Below are positions 18,552-28,700 of a DNA stretch of 64,000 nt, piece after piece. The notes below the pieces were generated by a model. It was not told the DNA's origin. It saw nothing but the letters and a program-made list of their open reading frames with translations, and made no database searches. The translations under genes were made by a program, and so were the position numbers. Origin of the DNA: Streptomyces sp. HUAS 15-9 (GTDB lineage: Bacteria > Actinomycetota > Actinomycetes > Streptomycetales > Streptomycetaceae); contig NZ_CP106798.1 of NCBI RefSeq assembly GCF_025642155.1, forward strand, positions 6,820,001 to 6,884,000, read 5' to 3'. Every line of letters starts with the position of its first letter. Within the stretch, counting starts at the first letter, position 1.

Positions 18552-19025
18552 AGGGCCTTCTTCCTGGTCCTCCTGGCCCTGCTCACCACCGCCCGGCCCT
18601 CGGGCTCGTCGTCGCCACCGGCACCCGTGCCGAGGCCCACGGCACCCCCATGAAACCGGGCAGCCGCACCTTCCTGTGCTGGCAGCATTCACGACCCGGG
18701 CAGCCCCACCGAGCCCCCGCCCGGCGCCTGCGCGGCCACCCGCAGGACGACGAACAGCCGGCCCGGTGGCTACCAGTCCGAGGTGACCGTCACCAACAGC
18801 GGCGATGTGCCGATGCTCGGCTGGATGGTCGACTGGACGCTGCCGGGCGGTCAGTCGTTGGCCAGTCTGTGGAACGGCAACGCGACCTACACCGGGCAAA
18901 ACGTGATGGTCCACAACGCCGACTGGAGCGGCTCGCTGAGTCCGGGGCGGAGCGCGACGTTCGGATACGTCGGCCAGGGCTCCGGCGGTGACAGTGCGAC
19001 GACCCTGCCCTGTCAGGTCGGCTGA
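18552..19025 (+). pseudogene. Degenerate AA10 lytic polysaccharide monooxygenase with C-terminal CBM2
   Basis: Pieces of one secreted protein appear in different frames. In one frame, RAFFLVLLALLTTA (18552-18593) is a signal-peptide core. In a second, LGLVVATGTRAEA leads to HGTPMKPGSRTFLCWQ (18638-18685), the diagnostic mature N-terminus of AA10 LPMOs, whose His1 binds copper. In the third, a DPGSPTEPPPG linker is followed by a carbohydrate-binding module 2: RTTNSRPGGYQSEVTVTNSG, GWMVDWTLPGGQ, LWNGNATYTGQ, ending at the TGA at 19023-19025. Nearly the whole catalytic domain (about 500 bp) is missing at 18680-18690, and the frame breaks at least twice. No start codon is recognisable. A perfect CebR box lies upstream and a hairpin terminator downstream. 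Confidence 0.85.
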
Positions 19026-19036
19026 GTCGCTCTGGG

Positions 19037-19066
19037 CGGACCCGGTGGCAGTGCGCACCGGGTCCG
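19037..19066 (+). terminator. Hairpin terminator after LPMO remnant
   Basis: CGGACCCGGTG (19037-19047) pairs perfectly with CACCGGGTCCG (19056-19066). Confidence 0.8.
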
Positions 19067-19134
19067 CGAGCCGGGCGGGTGAGGGGGTGCGGCCCGCCCG
19101 GGTGGAGCGCGGCTTGTGTCGACGCCGTGATGGC

Positions 19135-19146
19135 GACAACGTTGTC
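19135..19146. promoter_or_regulatory. GACAACGTTGTC operator upstream of first GH92 gene
   Basis: Perfect 12-bp palindrome, about 200 bp before the GH92 start, followed at 19181-19192 by the near copy GACAACGATGTC. The identical palindrome occurs before the second GH92 gene (29620-29631), so a common LacI-like regulator is inferred. The surrounding 317-bp gap (19026-19342) otherwise holds only a terminator. Confidence 0.7.
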
Positions 19147-19180
19147 TAGTAGGTCTGAACACGACTCTACCGCCCCAACC

Positions 19181-19192
19181 GACAACGATGTC
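19181..19192. promoter_or_regulatory. Second, imperfect GACAACGATGTC operator copy
   Basis: Eleven of 12 bases match the palindrome at 19135-19146. Paired sites 46 bp apart (centre to centre) are compatible with cooperative or looping repression. Confidence 0.5.
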
Positions 19193-19342
19193 AAGGAAGT
19201 TGAGGTCACTCGACAGGGTGATCCTGGGGCGCGTCGGCGGTGGTGCACGCGGTCTTCCGTGGTACTGCCGACGCGCGTTACTGTCCCTGCGGCTTGTGCG
19301 ACCTGTGATGCGCGACCCGTCCGAAGGAGGAGGGGCCGCGTC

Positions 19343-22300
19343 ATGCGTTTTTGCCCCACGTCACTGCTGCTCGCCGCGGTCCTCGCGGTGGGCGGCGCCA
19401 CCCCCGCCCTGGCGGCGACCGCCGCACCCCCCGATCTCGTCAAGGACCCCACCGCATACGTCGATCCGCTGATCGGCACCAAGAACGGCGGCAATGCCTT
19501 CCCGGGGGCCGTCGTGCCGTTCGGCATGCTCTCCTGGAGCCCCGAGAACACCCGAGGCGACGCCACTCGCACCGCCGCACCCGGCGGTTACCAGTACGAC
19601 GCGACCCGCATCCGCGGCTTCAGCCTCACCCATATGTCCGGCACGGGCTGTGCGGGCGGCAGCGGAGACATCCCGCTCTTCCCGTACGCGGGCGAGGTCA
19701 CCTCGTCCCCGGCGAGCGACACCAAGGACGCCGTCTACGCCTCCGACTTCAGCCACACCGACGAGAGTGCCGAACCCGGCCACTACAAGGTGGGCCTCGC
19801 CTCCGGCGTCACCGCCGACCTCACCGCGACCGCGCGCACCGGCTCGGCCCGCTTCACCTTCCCCGCGGACAAGCCGGCCTCGCTGCTCGTCCGCGCCGCC
19901 AACTCCGAGGTGGGGTCGACCGATTCGACGGTCGTGATCGACCCCGCGACCCGCACCATCTCCGGCTCCGTCACCTCCGGCGACTTCTGCGGCTACCTGG
20001 ACCCGGAGGGCCAACGTGCCTACTACACCCTCTACTTCACCGCCCGCTTCGACCGCGCCTTCAAGTCCACCGGCACCTGGCAGGACGACCGGCTCGACCC
20101 CGGAGCCACCACGGCCTCCGGCGGCACGGGCGGCTTCGCCAAGGGCGGGCGGCCCGTCGCGGGCAAGGGCGCGGGCGGGTACGTCGAGTTCGCGTCCGGA
20201 ACCGGCCCGGTGAACGCCAAGGTCGGTATCTCGTACGTCAGTCGGGCGGGCGCCGAGGCGAACCTCGCGGCCGAGAACCCGTCATACCGCTCCTTCGACT
20301 CGGTCGAGGCCGCGGCTCGGCAGGCCTGGCGCCACCGGCTGGGCGCCATACGGGTCGGCGGCGGCACGGAGACGGACCGCGCCACCTTCTACACCGCCCT
20401 CTATCACTCCCTGCTGCACCCGAACGTCATCAGCGACGCCGACCGCAGATACCGGGGCAGCGACGACAAGGTGCACCGGGTGGGCAGAGGTCACCGGGCC
20501 CAGTACGGAACCTTCTCCGGCTGGGACGTCTACCGCGACCAGGTGCAGCTGCTCACCCTCCTCGACCCGCGCACCGGCTCGGACATCGCCCAGTCGCTGT
20601 ACGAACTCGCCCGGCAGAACGGCGGCATCTGGGACCGCTGGCTGCACGGCGCGAGCGGCACACACGTCATGAACGGCGACCCGTCGCCCACCGCCCTCGC
20701 CGGCATCCATGCGTTCGGCGGCACCCGCTTCGACCTGCGCGGCGCGCTGGACTCGCTGGTGAAGGCGGCGACCGTACCGACCGACAAGGACCTCTCGGCC
20801 GCGGGCAAGCCGGTGCTGTCCGTCGGCCAACGCCCCTCCCTGGACAAGTACTTGACCCACCACTACATGCCGTCCGTGTCCAACGCCTGGGGTGGCGCGG
20901 CCGAGACCCTGGAGATGTCCACCGCCGACTTCTCGCTCTCCCGGCTCGCCGCGGCGGCGGGGGAGAAGGACACGGCGGCGGTCTTCGCCCGGCGCGCCCA
21001 GTGGTGGCAGAACAACTTCGACATCGCCGCCGACCCCACCGGCGGCTACATCGCCAACCGCAGGGCCGACGGCAGCTGGGTCACCGGCTTCACCCCGGAC
21101 ACCGGCAACGGGTTCGTCGAGGGCACGGCAGCCCAGTACACCTGGATGGTCCAGCACGACCCGGCCGGCCTGTTCGCGGCGATGGGCGGCACGGACAAGG
21201 CCCTGGCCCGGCTCGACGACTTCTTCCACAACGCGGACGGCAGCTGGGCCTTCACCGGCAGCGGCGGCACCAAGTCCGAGCTGGACAACGAGCCGTCCCT
21301 CAACGTCCCCTACCTCTACGACTACGCGGGCGCCCCGTACAGGACGCAGGAGACGGTCCGCGCGGCGATGAAGCAGCTCTGGTCGACGAAGCCCGGCGGC
21401 ATCCCCGGCAACGACGACCTCGGCGCCATGTCGTCCTGGTACGTCTTCTCCGCGCTCGGCATGTATCCGCAGGTCCCCTCCCGCGCCGAACTCGTCCTCG
21501 CGTCACCGCTGTTCGAGCGCGTCGAGATCGACCGTCCGCAGGGCAACGACATCTCCATCCGCGCGAGCGGAGCGGCCGCCGACGCCCCGTACGTCCAGTC
21601 TCTGAAGGTCAACGGCCGCAGCAGTGACCGGCCTTGGCTCCCTGCCTCCTTCGTGCGTGACGGCGGCCGACTGGACTACACGCTCTCCGCCGCCCGGAAC
21701 CGGGCCTGGGGCACCTCCGCCCCGCCCCCGTCCTTCCGGGAGGGCGAGCAGCCGTACCAGATCGGCGTCGGCCCCACCGCGGCGACCCTCGCCCCCGGCG
21801 GCAGCACCGAGGTCGGCGTCCGCGCCCTGTCGCTGAGCGGCGGCACCGGCCCCGAGGTCCGCTTCCGGGTCGAGACCCCGGACGGCATCACGGCCACGCC
21901 CGCCGAGGGCACCGTCACCGACGGCGCGCAGGAGATCACCCTCTCCGCGGCCGACGGCGCACGCCAGGGCTTCTACGACGTCAAGGTCACGGTGACCTCG
22001 GGCGACACCTCGTACGCGCAGCCGGTCGCCCTGACCGTGGCCGCACCCGGCACCCTCCTCGCCGCCTACAACAACACCGGCGTCTCGGACGACAACGGTG
22101 ACCACGACGAGGCCGACTACGACGGCGGCGGCTGGAGCTACTCCCGTCAGGCCCTGGCCGCGGCGGGCCTGACCCCCGGCGGGCAGAGCACGGTGGACGG
22201 GCTCACCTTCACCTGGCCGAACTCGCCCACCGGCCGCCCGGACAACGCCACCGCGGCCGGCCAGACCGTCGAACTGCCCGCCCCGGCCGCCAAGTTGTCC

Positions 22301-22609
22301 TTCATCGGCAGCGGCGTCAACGGTAACCAGCAGACGAAGGCCACCGTCACCTACACCGACGGCACCACCGAGGCCGTCGACCTCTCCTTCACCGACTGGA
22401 CCGTCGGCGGAGGCGGCGGAACCGTCCAGTACGGCAACGAGGTCGTCGCCAAGAGCGCGTACCGCAACGTCGCGGGCGCGGACAAGGACCCGGTGGCGAC
22501 GTACGTCTTCGCGACGAAGCCGTTCGAGGCGCCGCCCGGCAAGACCATCAGGAGCGTGAAGCTGCCGGACGACACGGATCTGCACGTGTTCACCCTCGCC
22601 ACCGGATGA
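19343..22609 (+). CDS. Secreted GH92 alpha-1,2-mannosidase
   Basis: 1088-residue exported glycosidase with a signal peptide (MRFCPTSLLLAAVLAVGGAT, cleavage near ALA). The GH92 fold begins at YVDPLIGTKNGGNAFPGAVVPFGM; the family carboxylate block GNDDLGAMSSWYVFSALGMYP is present. GH92 enzymes are calcium-dependent exo-alpha-mannosidases acting on N-glycans and yeast mannan. After about residue 800 come an NEW3-like Ig domain and a C-terminal LLAAYNNTGVSDDNG beta-sandwich domain, probably carbohydrate binding. ATG 19343 follows GAAGGAGGAGG. Upstream GACAACGTTGTC-type sites suggest sugar-responsive repression shared with the second GH92 gene. Confidence 0.93.
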   Translation: MRFCPTSLLLAAVLAVGGATPALAATAAPPDLVKDPTAYVDPLIGTKNGGNAFPGAVVPFGMLSWSPENTRGDATRTAAPGGYQYDATRIRGFSLTHMSGTGCAGGSGDIPLFPYAGEVTSSPASDTKDAVYASDFSHTDESAEPGHYKVGLASGVTADLTATARTGSARFTFPADKPASLLVRAANSEVGSTDSTVVIDPATRTISGSVTSGDFCGYLDPEGQRAYYTLYFTARFDRAFKSTGTWQDDRLDPGATTASGGTGGFAKGGRPVAGKGAGGYVEFASGTGPVNAKVGISYVSRAGAEANLAAENPSYRSFDSVEAAARQAWRHRLGAIRVGGGTETDRATFYTALYHSLLHPNVISDADRRYRGSDDKVHRVGRGHRAQYGTFSGWDVYRDQVQLLTLLDPRTGSDIAQSLYELARQNGGIWDRWLHGASGTHVMNGDPSPTALAGIHAFGGTRFDLRGALDSLVKAATVPTDKDLSAAGKPVLSVGQRPSLDKYLTHHYMPSVSNAWGGAAETLEMSTADFSLSRLAAAAGEKDTAAVFARRAQWWQNNFDIAADPTGGYIANRRADGSWVTGFTPDTGNGFVEGTAAQYTWMVQHDPAGLFAAMGGTDKALARLDDFFHNADGSWAFTGSGGTKSELDNEPSLNVPYLYDYAGAPYRTQETVRAAMKQLWSTKPGGIPGNDDLGAMSSWYVFSALGMYPQVPSRAELVLASPLFERVEIDRPQGNDISIRASGAAADAPYVQSLKVNGRSSDRPWLPASFVRDGGRLDYTLSAARNRAWGTSAPPPSFREGEQPYQIGVGPTAATLAPGGSTEVGVRALSLSGGTGPEVRFRVETPDGITATPAEGTVTDGAQEITLSAADGARQGFYDVKVTVTSGDTSYAQPVALTVAAPGTLLAAYNNTGVSDDNGDHDEADYDGGGWSYSRQALAAAGLTPGGQSTVDGLTFTWPNSPTGRPDNATAAGQTVELPAPAAKLSFIGSGVNGNQQTKATVTYTDGTTEAVDLSFTDWTVGGGGGTVQYGNEVVAKSAYRNVAGADKDPVATYVFATKPFEAPPGKTIRSVKLPDDTDLHVFTLATG

Positions 22610-22767
22610 ACCGCTGACCACCCAGGGTTCCCCCGGTGAACCCGCCAGAATGCCATGGCGGTCCGGGTGCCGGAGCGTTCCACGGATTCCCGCGTGGCCG
22701 TCCGTGCGGCTGGGAATAATCGTCCCGCACACCGGGGGCACTCTCAGACGGACACGGGGGAATCACT

Positions 22768-23070
22768 GTGGGGAACCTTGGGCTGGCCGAGACCATCGCG
22801 GCGCTGCGGGAGGAACTCGCTGAGGCCGTCGCGGGCGCGACTGACGCCGACTTCCGGTTCGGCGTCGGGCAGGTGCAACTGGAGTTCAGCGTCGGCGTCA
22901 CACGCGAGGCGAGCGGCGACGGGCGTGCCAAGTTCTGGGTGCTGGAGCTGGGCGGCCAGGGCTCGTACCGCACGGAGGAGATCCAGCGGATCCTGGTCAC
23001 CCTGGAGGCGCCGACCGACCGCGCCGGGCGGCCGGTCCAGGTGACGCGCGACTCCTTCGTCAGGCCCTGA
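22768..23070 (+). CDS. Trypco2 domain protein (trypsin-co-occurring domain 2)
   Basis: 100-residue protein matching the Trypco2 family: an N-terminal helix (LAETIAALREELAEAVAGA), DFRFGVGQVQLEFSVGV, and WVLELGGQGSYRTEEIQRILVTLEAP. The domain was defined by comparative genomics through its association with trypsin-like proteases in NTP-dependent conflict systems; its biochemical role is unknown, possibly a regulator or substrate of the partner protease. GTG 22768 follows CACGGGGGA. It sits 23 bp before the protease-NB-ARC gene and is surely co-transcribed with it. Confidence 0.8.
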   Translation: MGNLGLAETIAALREELAEAVAGATDADFRFGVGQVQLEFSVGVTREASGDGRAKFWVLELGGQGSYRTEEIQRILVTLEAPTDRAGRPVQVTRDSFVRP

Positions 23071-23093
23071 CCCGGCGGCCGCGGAGGACACTG

Positions 23094-25775
23094 GTGATCA
23101 ACCCGGTGGATCGCGCGGTGGAAGTGCTGCGCAGACGCGCGTCGGGCGCCTGGAGCGTCGGCTCCGGCTACCTCGTGGGCGGCCGGCTGGTGCTCACCGC
23201 CGCGCACAACGTCCTCACCGACGGCAGCCCCGACGACCCGCTCACCGTGCGGCGCGGGGACGTCTCCGAGCTGCCGGCGACCATACTGGCCGCGGACCGG
23301 GGCAAGGACATCGCCCTGCTGCAGGTGCCCGCCGATCCGTCCCTGGACGACATGCCCGTCGTCCGGTTCGCCCGCGTCGACCGCCACCAGACCAGGCTGG
23401 TGGAGAACTGCTGGGCCATCGGCTATCCGGGGTGGAACGAGCATCTCGAGGAACGGGCCGACGTCCCCCTGCGGGACAGTGTCCAGATCCAGGGCGTCAT
23501 CCCACCGGGGTCCCATGTGCGGCGTGGACTGCTGGAACTGCGCACGACGTCGACGCCCGAACCGCTGGGACCCCGCGCGGGACACGGCTCACAGTGGCGC
23601 GGCATGTCCGGGGCCGTGGTGTTCAGCGACGACCCGGAGCTCGGAGCGCTGGCCGTGGGGGTCATCACCCAGCACCACCTTCCCGAAGGGGCGTCCACCC
23701 TGACCGTGGCTCCGGTGACGGGACTGCGGGCGCTGGGGGAGGGCACGCCGTGGTGGCGGGACCTGAAGCTCGACAACTGGGCCGTCCTGCCACGTGCCGG
23801 GTCGGGCACCGGACGCCGCCCGACCCGGTACGCACAACTCGGCCGCGCTGTCTCCGACTTCACCGACCGGGAGCGGGTGATCGCGAAGGCGACCGTGCTG
23901 CTCACCGACCGCCTGGCGGACAGCGCCCCGGTCGTGGTCCTGCACGGCATGGCCGGTGTCGGAAAGACACAGCTGGCCACCCAGATCGCCCACCGGCTGG
24001 CGCCCACCTTCCGGCACGCGCGCATCCAGGTCGACCTCGGCGGAGGGCACTTCGACGTGTCCACCGACGCCGCGATGATCCAGGTACTGCAGGCCTTCGG
24101 ACTGACCGGCGACAGCCTGCCGCCCGATGCCCCGTCCCGCCGCGCCGAACTGCAGAAACGGCTCTCGGACGGCCCGAGCCTGCTCGTTCTCGACAACGTC
24201 GCCGAAGTGGCCCGGATCGTCCCGCTGCTCCCCGTGGCGCCGGGCAGCGCCGCCCTCCTCACCAGCCGCTCGGAGCTGCCCTCGGTCACCGGCGCGGACC
24301 GGCTGCCGGTCGAGCCGCTGCCCTCGGTGGACGCGCTGCGACTCTTCGAGCGGATCGTCGGCGTCGAACGGATCGCCCGTGAGCCGGACGCGGCGAACGA
24401 CATCGTCGCCCTCCTGGGCGGCCTGCCCCTCGCCATCCGCATCACCGGAGGGAACGTCCTCGCCCTGCGCAAGACGCTGAGCGCGCACGCTACGTTGCTG
24501 GCCGACGAACGACAGCGCATCTCGCAACTGGAGGGGCAACTGGACGGCGAGGACATCGGGGTACGGAGCACCTTCGAGCTCAGCTACCGGGCGCTGCGGC
24601 CGGACACCCGCCGCCTGTTCCGGCACCTCGGCCTGCTCGCCGGGGCCGATTTCGTGCCCGAGCTGGCGGCGAGCTGCGCCGACACCGGGATGGAGGACAC
24701 CGAAAGGCTGCTCGGCGAACTCGCCGACCGGCAACTGGTCGAGGTCGTCGACGTCACCGGCGGGCGCTACCGGCTGCACGACCTGCTGCGCCTGTACGCG
24801 AGGGAGCACGCCGAGCAGAGCGAACCGGAGACCGAGCGGCACGCGGCCGTCCGGCGCTCCCTCGAGTGGTACGCAAACCGGCTCGACGGGTGGATGAGCA
24901 GGCCAGGGGCTCACGAACTGCCGCCCGAGGCCGCGATCGGCTGGTTCACCGAGGAACACCTGAACGTCCAGGCAGCGGTGCGCCAGGCATACGACGCCCA
25001 GGAGTGGGAGCCGCTCCTGGCGCTGGCCGGCTCGCTGTACGGACTGCTCTTCCACCGGAGCCACTGGGAGGAGATGGAGGCGGTCAAGGCCATGGCCGTG
25101 GAAGCGGCACGCCGACTGCACGACGAACCCGCCGAACTCGGATCGCTCATCCACCTCGCCGAGGCCCGCCGCGCCCTGGGACGACGGCAGGAGACCACCG
25201 GCCTGTACGAGCGGGCCCTGGACATCGCACGCGGCGCGGGCGACCAGGACAAAGAAGGCTGGATCCTCACGCACTTCGGCGACCTCCAGTGCGATCTCGA
25301 CCGCCCTCAGGACGGTCTGCGCCGCTACGCCGACGCCCGGGCCCTCTACCAGCGACGCGGCGACAAGGGCGCCGAGATCTGGCTCGCCGCGCACATGGGG
25401 GACGCCTACCGGCAGTTGGACCGCCCGCAGGACGCGGCACGCGTGCTCGAGGACGCCCTGGCGGAGAGCGGACGACGCGGGGACGACGCCGAGATCGTCT
25501 GGTGCCAGTGGCATCTCGCCCTGGCGTACGACCAGATGGGCCGGTATGCCGAAGCCGAGGAGATCCTGTCGCCCGCCATCGGGTTCCACCGCGACCGGGG
25601 TGACCAGGCGGGTCTGGCGACCATGCTCACCATCCTCGGCGACATCCACCTCCACGCCGAGCGCCCCGCCGCCGCCCGTGCGGCGTACGGCGAGGCGCTG
25701 GAACTGGTCCGCTCCATCGACGCCCCCCGTCGTGTGGCGCAACTGGAGGCGGCGCTGGAACGTACCGCCGGCTGA
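23094..25775 (+). CDS. Trypsin-like protease / NB-ARC STAND NTPase / TPR protein, predicted conflict-system effector-sensor
   Basis: 893-residue, signal-less protein. Residues 1-220 are a trypsin-like serine protease with the whole triad: His38 (LTAAHNV), Asp72 (KDIALLQ), Ser172 (RGMSGAVVF). Residues about 255-560 are an NB-ARC STAND ATPase: Walker A GMAGVGKTQLA (Lys291), Walker B LLVLDN (363-368), TSR sensor (390-392), GGLPLAI (442-448) and a winged helix ending RYRLHDLLRLYAREHAE. Residues about 600-893 are TPR-like helices (GDLQCDLDRPQDGLRRYADARALY and similar units). By analogy with STAND immunity proteins, TPRs would sense a trigger, NB-ARC oligomerise and the protease cut targets. GTG 23094 follows GCGGAGGA. 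Partner: the Trypco2 gene upstream. Confidence 0.9.
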   Translation: MINPVDRAVEVLRRRASGAWSVGSGYLVGGRLVLTAAHNVLTDGSPDDPLTVRRGDVSELPATILAADRGKDIALLQVPADPSLDDMPVVRFARVDRHQTRLVENCWAIGYPGWNEHLEERADVPLRDSVQIQGVIPPGSHVRRGLLELRTTSTPEPLGPRAGHGSQWRGMSGAVVFSDDPELGALAVGVITQHHLPEGASTLTVAPVTGLRALGEGTPWWRDLKLDNWAVLPRAGSGTGRRPTRYAQLGRAVSDFTDRERVIAKATVLLTDRLADSAPVVVLHGMAGVGKTQLATQIAHRLAPTFRHARIQVDLGGGHFDVSTDAAMIQVLQAFGLTGDSLPPDAPSRRAELQKRLSDGPSLLVLDNVAEVARIVPLLPVAPGSAALLTSRSELPSVTGADRLPVEPLPSVDALRLFERIVGVERIAREPDAANDIVALLGGLPLAIRITGGNVLALRKTLSAHATLLADERQRISQLEGQLDGEDIGVRSTFELSYRALRPDTRRLFRHLGLLAGADFVPELAASCADTGMEDTERLLGELADRQLVEVVDVTGGRYRLHDLLRLYAREHAEQSEPETERHAAVRRSLEWYANRLDGWMSRPGAHELPPEAAIGWFTEEHLNVQAAVRQAYDAQEWEPLLALAGSLYGLLFHRSHWEEMEAVKAMAVEAARRLHDEPAELGSLIHLAEARRALGRRQETTGLYERALDIARGAGDQDKEGWILTHFGDLQCDLDRPQDGLRRYADARALYQRRGDKGAEIWLAAHMGDAYRQLDRPQDAARVLEDALAESGRRGDDAEIVWCQWHLALAYDQMGRYAEAEEILSPAIGFHRDRGDQAGLATMLTILGDIHLHAERPAAARAAYGEALELVRSIDAPRRVAQLEAALERTAG

Positions 25776-25784
25776 GGAGGACGG

Positions 25785-28700
25785 TCAGGCCAGCAGCTCC
25801 ACCTCCGCCAGCGTCGCCTCGCCGTCCAGGACCAGGCGGTACTTCGTGTACGAGCCCGGCGAGGCGATCGTGAACGCCCGGGTCTGGCGGTCCCAGGCGA
25901 ACGACTCTCCGGTGCGTCGGTCCAGGGTCTGCCAGGTCGTGCCGTCCGCCGAGCCCTGCAGCGTCCAGCCGGCCGGTGCCTTCGTGCGGTCCGTGGACGA
26001 CGTCAGCGTGTACTGGACGGCCTTGGTGGCGCCGCCCACCGGCAGGTCCACCGAGGTGACCGCGGCGTCCGTCGCCGACGTGTTGTCGAACAGGGCGCCG
26101 TCGCCCTTCAGCACGTCCGCGCGCGGCGTCGGGACCTTGTCGTCCCGGGTGATGGAGACCGGCGCCGCGTTCTTGCCGGTGCCCCAGGCCGAGGGCTTGG
26201 CTCCCATGCGGAAGTCCAGCACCCCGCCCCTGGCGAGCAACGAGTGGGGGAGCGAAGTCGACGTCCAGGGACGGCCGTTGACGGTCAGACCCTGTACGTA
26301 CACGTTCTTCGCGCTGTTCCTGGGTGCCCTGATCACCAGGTCCCGGCCGTTCTCCAGGTGCACGGTCGCCTTGGTGAACAGCGGGGAGCCGATGGCGTAC
26401 TCACCGCTGCCCATGACGAGCGGGTAGAAGCCGAGCGAGGAGAAGAGATACCAGGCCGACTGCTCGCCGTTGTCCTCGTCGCCGTGGTAGCCCTGTCCGA
26501 TCTCGCTGCCCGTGTAGAGGCGGGAGAGCGCCTCGCGGACGTACCGCTGCGCCTTCCAGGGCTGACCTGCCGCGTCGTACATGTAGATCACATGGTGCGC
26601 GACCTGGTTGGAGTGGCCGTACATGCCCATCCGCACGTCCCGTGCCTCGGTCATCTCGTGGATGACGCCGCCGTAGGAGCCGACGAAGTCGGGGGAGGCG
26701 GTCTCCGGGGTGGAGAAGTACTCGTCGAGCTTGTCGCCCAGGGCGCCGCGGCCGCCGTAGAGGTTGGCGAGGCCCCGGCTGTCCTGCGGGGCGGTGAAGG
26801 CGTAGCCCCAGCCGTTGGTCTCGGTGTAGTCGTACCCCCACACGCGCGGGTCGTACTTCGACGAGTCCAGGCGCCAGTTCCCCTTGGCGTCACGGCCCTG
26901 GAAGAAGCCCGCCTTTGAGTCGAAGAGGTCGACGTAGTCCTGGGCGCGGTTGAGGAAGTACTCGGACTCGTCCTTGTAGTGCTTCTCCTTGGTCTTCTCG
27001 TAGAGGGCCTCGCCCATCTTGGCGATGCCGTAGTCGTTGACGTAGCCCTCCATCGCCCATGACAGGCCCTCGTGCGTGTCGGTGCCGGTGTAGCCGAGGA
27101 AGGGCGAGGTGCTCATGCCCTTGCGGCCCACACCCGAGGTCGGCGGGACGACGGTGGCGTTCTTCAGGGCCGCGTCGTACGCCGCCTTCGCGTCGAAGCG
27201 GACGCCCTTGACGTACGCGTCCGCGAACGCGACGTCGGAGGAGGTGCCGGTCATCAGGTCGGCGTAGCCGGGGGAGGACCAGCGGGAGGTCCAGCCGCCG
27301 TCCTTGTACTGCTGCACGAACCCGTCGACCATGTCGCCCGCCTGACTGGGTGTCAGGAGCGAGTAGGACGGCCAGGTCGTGCGATAGGTGTCCCAGAAGC
27401 CGTTGTTGACGTACACCCTGCCGTCCACGATCTTCGCGCCGGTGTGCGTGGGTGTGTCCGGGCCCGGCATGGGGGAGAACGGGGAGGCGTACTGGTCCTT
27501 GCCCGCCACCTTCTCGAAGCCGGAGTTGGGGTACAGGTACAGCCGGTACATGCTGGAGTACAGCGTGGTCAGCTGGTCCGGGGTGGCGCCCTCGACCTCG
27601 ACCTTGCCGAGCAGCCGGTCCCAGGTCCGCTGGGCGCGTGCCTTCACCGTCGCGAAGGAGGTGCCGTCAGGGATCTCCTGGCGCAGATTGTCCTTCGCCT
27701 GGTCGATGCTGATGAGCGAGGTGGCCAGGCGCAGGGTGACGGTGCGGTCCGCGCCCGCGTCGAACCTCAGATAGCCCTTGACGCCACTGGAGTCGCCGTC
27801 CGTCACCGGCTTGTCGAACTGCCCGTACACGAAGAGCCGGGTCGCGCCCGTGGACAGGCCCGACTTCACGTCGGAGTAGCCGGTGACGATCCCGTGGTCC
27901 TTGTCGAGGGTGAGGCCCGCCTGCTCGGTGACGTTGTCGAAGAGCACGCTCGCGTCGTCGCCGGGGTAGCTGAAGCGCAGCGCGGCGGCGTGGTCGGTCG
28001 GGGTCATCTCGGCCCTGAGCCCGTTCTCGAACCGTACGCCGTAGTAGTACGGCCGTGCCGTCTCGTTCTCGTGCCGGAAGGCCAGTGCCCGTGCCGTGCG
28101 GCCGGTGTCCGGGGTGCCGGCGGCGGCCGACGGCATCAGCTGGAAGGTCTGCCGGTCACCCATCCAGGGGCTGGGCTCATGACTGGCGCTGAACGCCTGG
28201 ATGGTCGGCAGGTTGGCGTCGTTGTTGGCGCGCGCGTACTCGTAGAGCCAGCTCAGCGAGGACGCGTTGGTCACCGGCGTCCAGAAGTTGAAGCCGTGCG
28301 GCAGGGCCGTCGCCGGGAAGTTGTTGCCGCGCGAGAAGCTGCCGCTGGAGTTGGTGCCGCGGGTGGTCAGCGCGTAGTCGGACAGATGGGCCCTGGGCGG
28401 CTCCGGGGCGATGGGCCGCAGAGTCACGTCGTCGATCCAGCCGCGGAACTTGGCGGGGCCGCTCGGGGAGTCGTAGGCCAGCAGGATCCGGTCGACCGTC
28501 CTGCCCGCGGCGACCGAGCCGATGCGCGAGGCCACGTCGTTCCACTGGTTGACGTACAGCGCCTTGGCGGCGCCCTGGCCCCGCGGGGAGAGCGGGAAGC
28601 CGTGCTGGTCCCTCGCGCCGAGGTCGCTCAGATAGGTGCCGTCGGTGAAGGCCAGGTCGACGGAGACGTTCGTGGCGTCGTAGTCGCGGTCGCCGTCGGC

